Of a stretch of 5,554 nt of DNA, positions 5,150 to 5,554 are shown piece by piece. Each line of letters opens with the position of its first letter. Positions within the stretch are counted from its first letter, which is position 1. Source of the stretch: Planctomycetota bacterium (GTDB taxonomy: Bacteria > Planctomycetota > Phycisphaerae > WQYP01); NCBI GenBank assembly GCA_021816165.1, contig JAKAYZ010000209.1:1-5554 (forward strand), written 5' to 3'. Position numbers and translations under genes: made by a program. A model generated the notes under the pieces. That model saw only the letters and a list, made by a program, of their open reading frames with translations, did no database searches and had not been told where the DNA came from.

Positions 5150-5554
5150 ATGGCGCTTATCTGGACCCTGATTGGCTTGGGCGTGGTGGCCGCGATCATC
5201 TTTATGGTGGTCATCTGGCCATTTTTCAAAATATGGATGCAGGCATCTTCTGCCGGTGCCGACATCTCCATGGGCAACCTGATCGGTATGAAAATGCGAA
5301 AGGTGGATATTCGTGTGATCGTTTCCGCCAAAATTGCCATGGTGCAGGCCGGACTGGATATCACCACGCAGCAATTGGAATCGCATTATCTTTCCAACGG
5401 GCACGTCAGCCGTGTTGCTACCGCCATGATCGCCGCCCACAGGGCCTCCATCGATTTGCCGTGGCAGCAGGCCGCCGCCATCGATCTTGCCGGTCGCGAT
5501 GTACTTGATGCCGTGCAGACCAGCGTCAATCCGCGTGTTATTGATGTACCCAAC
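5150..5554 (+). CDS. floA: Flotillin-like protein FloA, N-terminal 135 residues (runs off the window)
   Basis: FloA (YqfA in Bacillus subtilis) is a bacterial flotillin that scaffolds functional membrane microdomains, oligomerises at the cytoplasmic face and influences membrane fluidity and membrane-bound proteases. The visible part starts with a hydrophobic segment at about residues 3-24, the membrane-inserted hairpin or anchor. It continues with LIGMKMRKV (44-52) and GLDITTQQLESHYLSNGHV (68-86). The family hallmark is AAAIDLAGRDVLDAVQTSV (108-126) followed by NPRVIDVP. Residue-level agreement with FloA is high, and family proteins are about 330 residues, so roughly 40% is present. The PHB-like remainder and EA-rich C-terminal coiled region are outside. 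An NfeD-family membrane protein is often encoded next to floA; none is seen upstream, where the neighbour is the divergent glucanase, so it could lie downstream. The gene has its own promoter and ribosome binding site. Confidence 0.95.
   Translation, partial: MALIWTLIGLGVVAAIIFMVVIWPFFKIWMQASSAGADISMGNLIGMKMRKVDIRVIVSAKIAMVQAGLDITTQQLESHYLSNGHVSRVATAMIAAHRASIDLPWQQAAAIDLAGRDVLDAVQTSVNPRVIDVPN

Noticed and set aside
5134..5508. 124-codon + strand open frame starting at ATG 5134
   Set aside because: It is a shifted-frame shadow of floA, whose own frame gives an unmistakable flotillin sequence with a well-placed ribosome binding site.
1..5554. A defence, mobile or otherwise novel multi-gene system
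   Set aside because: All sizeable genes but one fall into known housekeeping or degradative families. No repeats array, integrase, transposase, toxin-antitoxin pair or reverse transcriptase pattern is present.

Overview
This looks like ordinary chromosomal DNA from a Gram-negative-type bacterium. The mix is an HtrA-like protease, TruD, a Cof-type HAD phosphatase, a secreted GH16 beta-glucanase and a FloA-type flotillin. Together with moderately high GC and good GGAG-type ribosome binding sites, it would fit a planctomycete (Phycisphaerae-like) or a related polysaccharide-degrading lineage. That placement is an inference with low confidence. No rRNA, tRNA, CRISPR array, insertion sequence or phage gene was seen.

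Left part, all on the + strand. The window opens inside the 3' end of a trypsin-like serine protease of the HtrA/DegP type, cut just after its catalytic serine and carrying one PDZ domain (1-445). After a 273-bp gap comes a Cof-type HAD hydrolase, best started at a GTG with a strong Shine-Dalgarno (719-1654). Next is truD, the tRNA-Glu U13 pseudouridine synthase (1829-3097), closed by a GC-rich hairpin. Then comes a small secreted protein of unknown function (3211-3879), preceded by a perfect 12-bp palindrome in its likely promoter region.

Right part. A secreted GH16 endo-beta-1,3(4)-glucanase lies on the - strand (3942-4859), convergent with the small secreted protein. The two are separated by 62 bp, and a perfect 10-bp hairpin holds the glucanase stop codon in its loop. 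Divergent from the glucanase is floA (5150 to beyond the window), a membrane scaffold protein of functional membrane microdomains. The 290-bp divergent spacer has a TTGACA -35 element on each strand. On the glucanase side it also has a small inverted repeat and a perfect 12-bp tandem duplication, the best candidates here for local transcriptional control.

The genes do not form one obvious pathway. Protein quality control, tRNA modification, a housekeeping phosphatase, extracellular glucan degradation and membrane organisation sit side by side. I found no convincing undescribed multi-gene system. The points worth a second look are regulatory (the glucanase/floA spacer, the palindrome before the secreted protein, the stop-codon hairpin) and the unclassified secreted protein.
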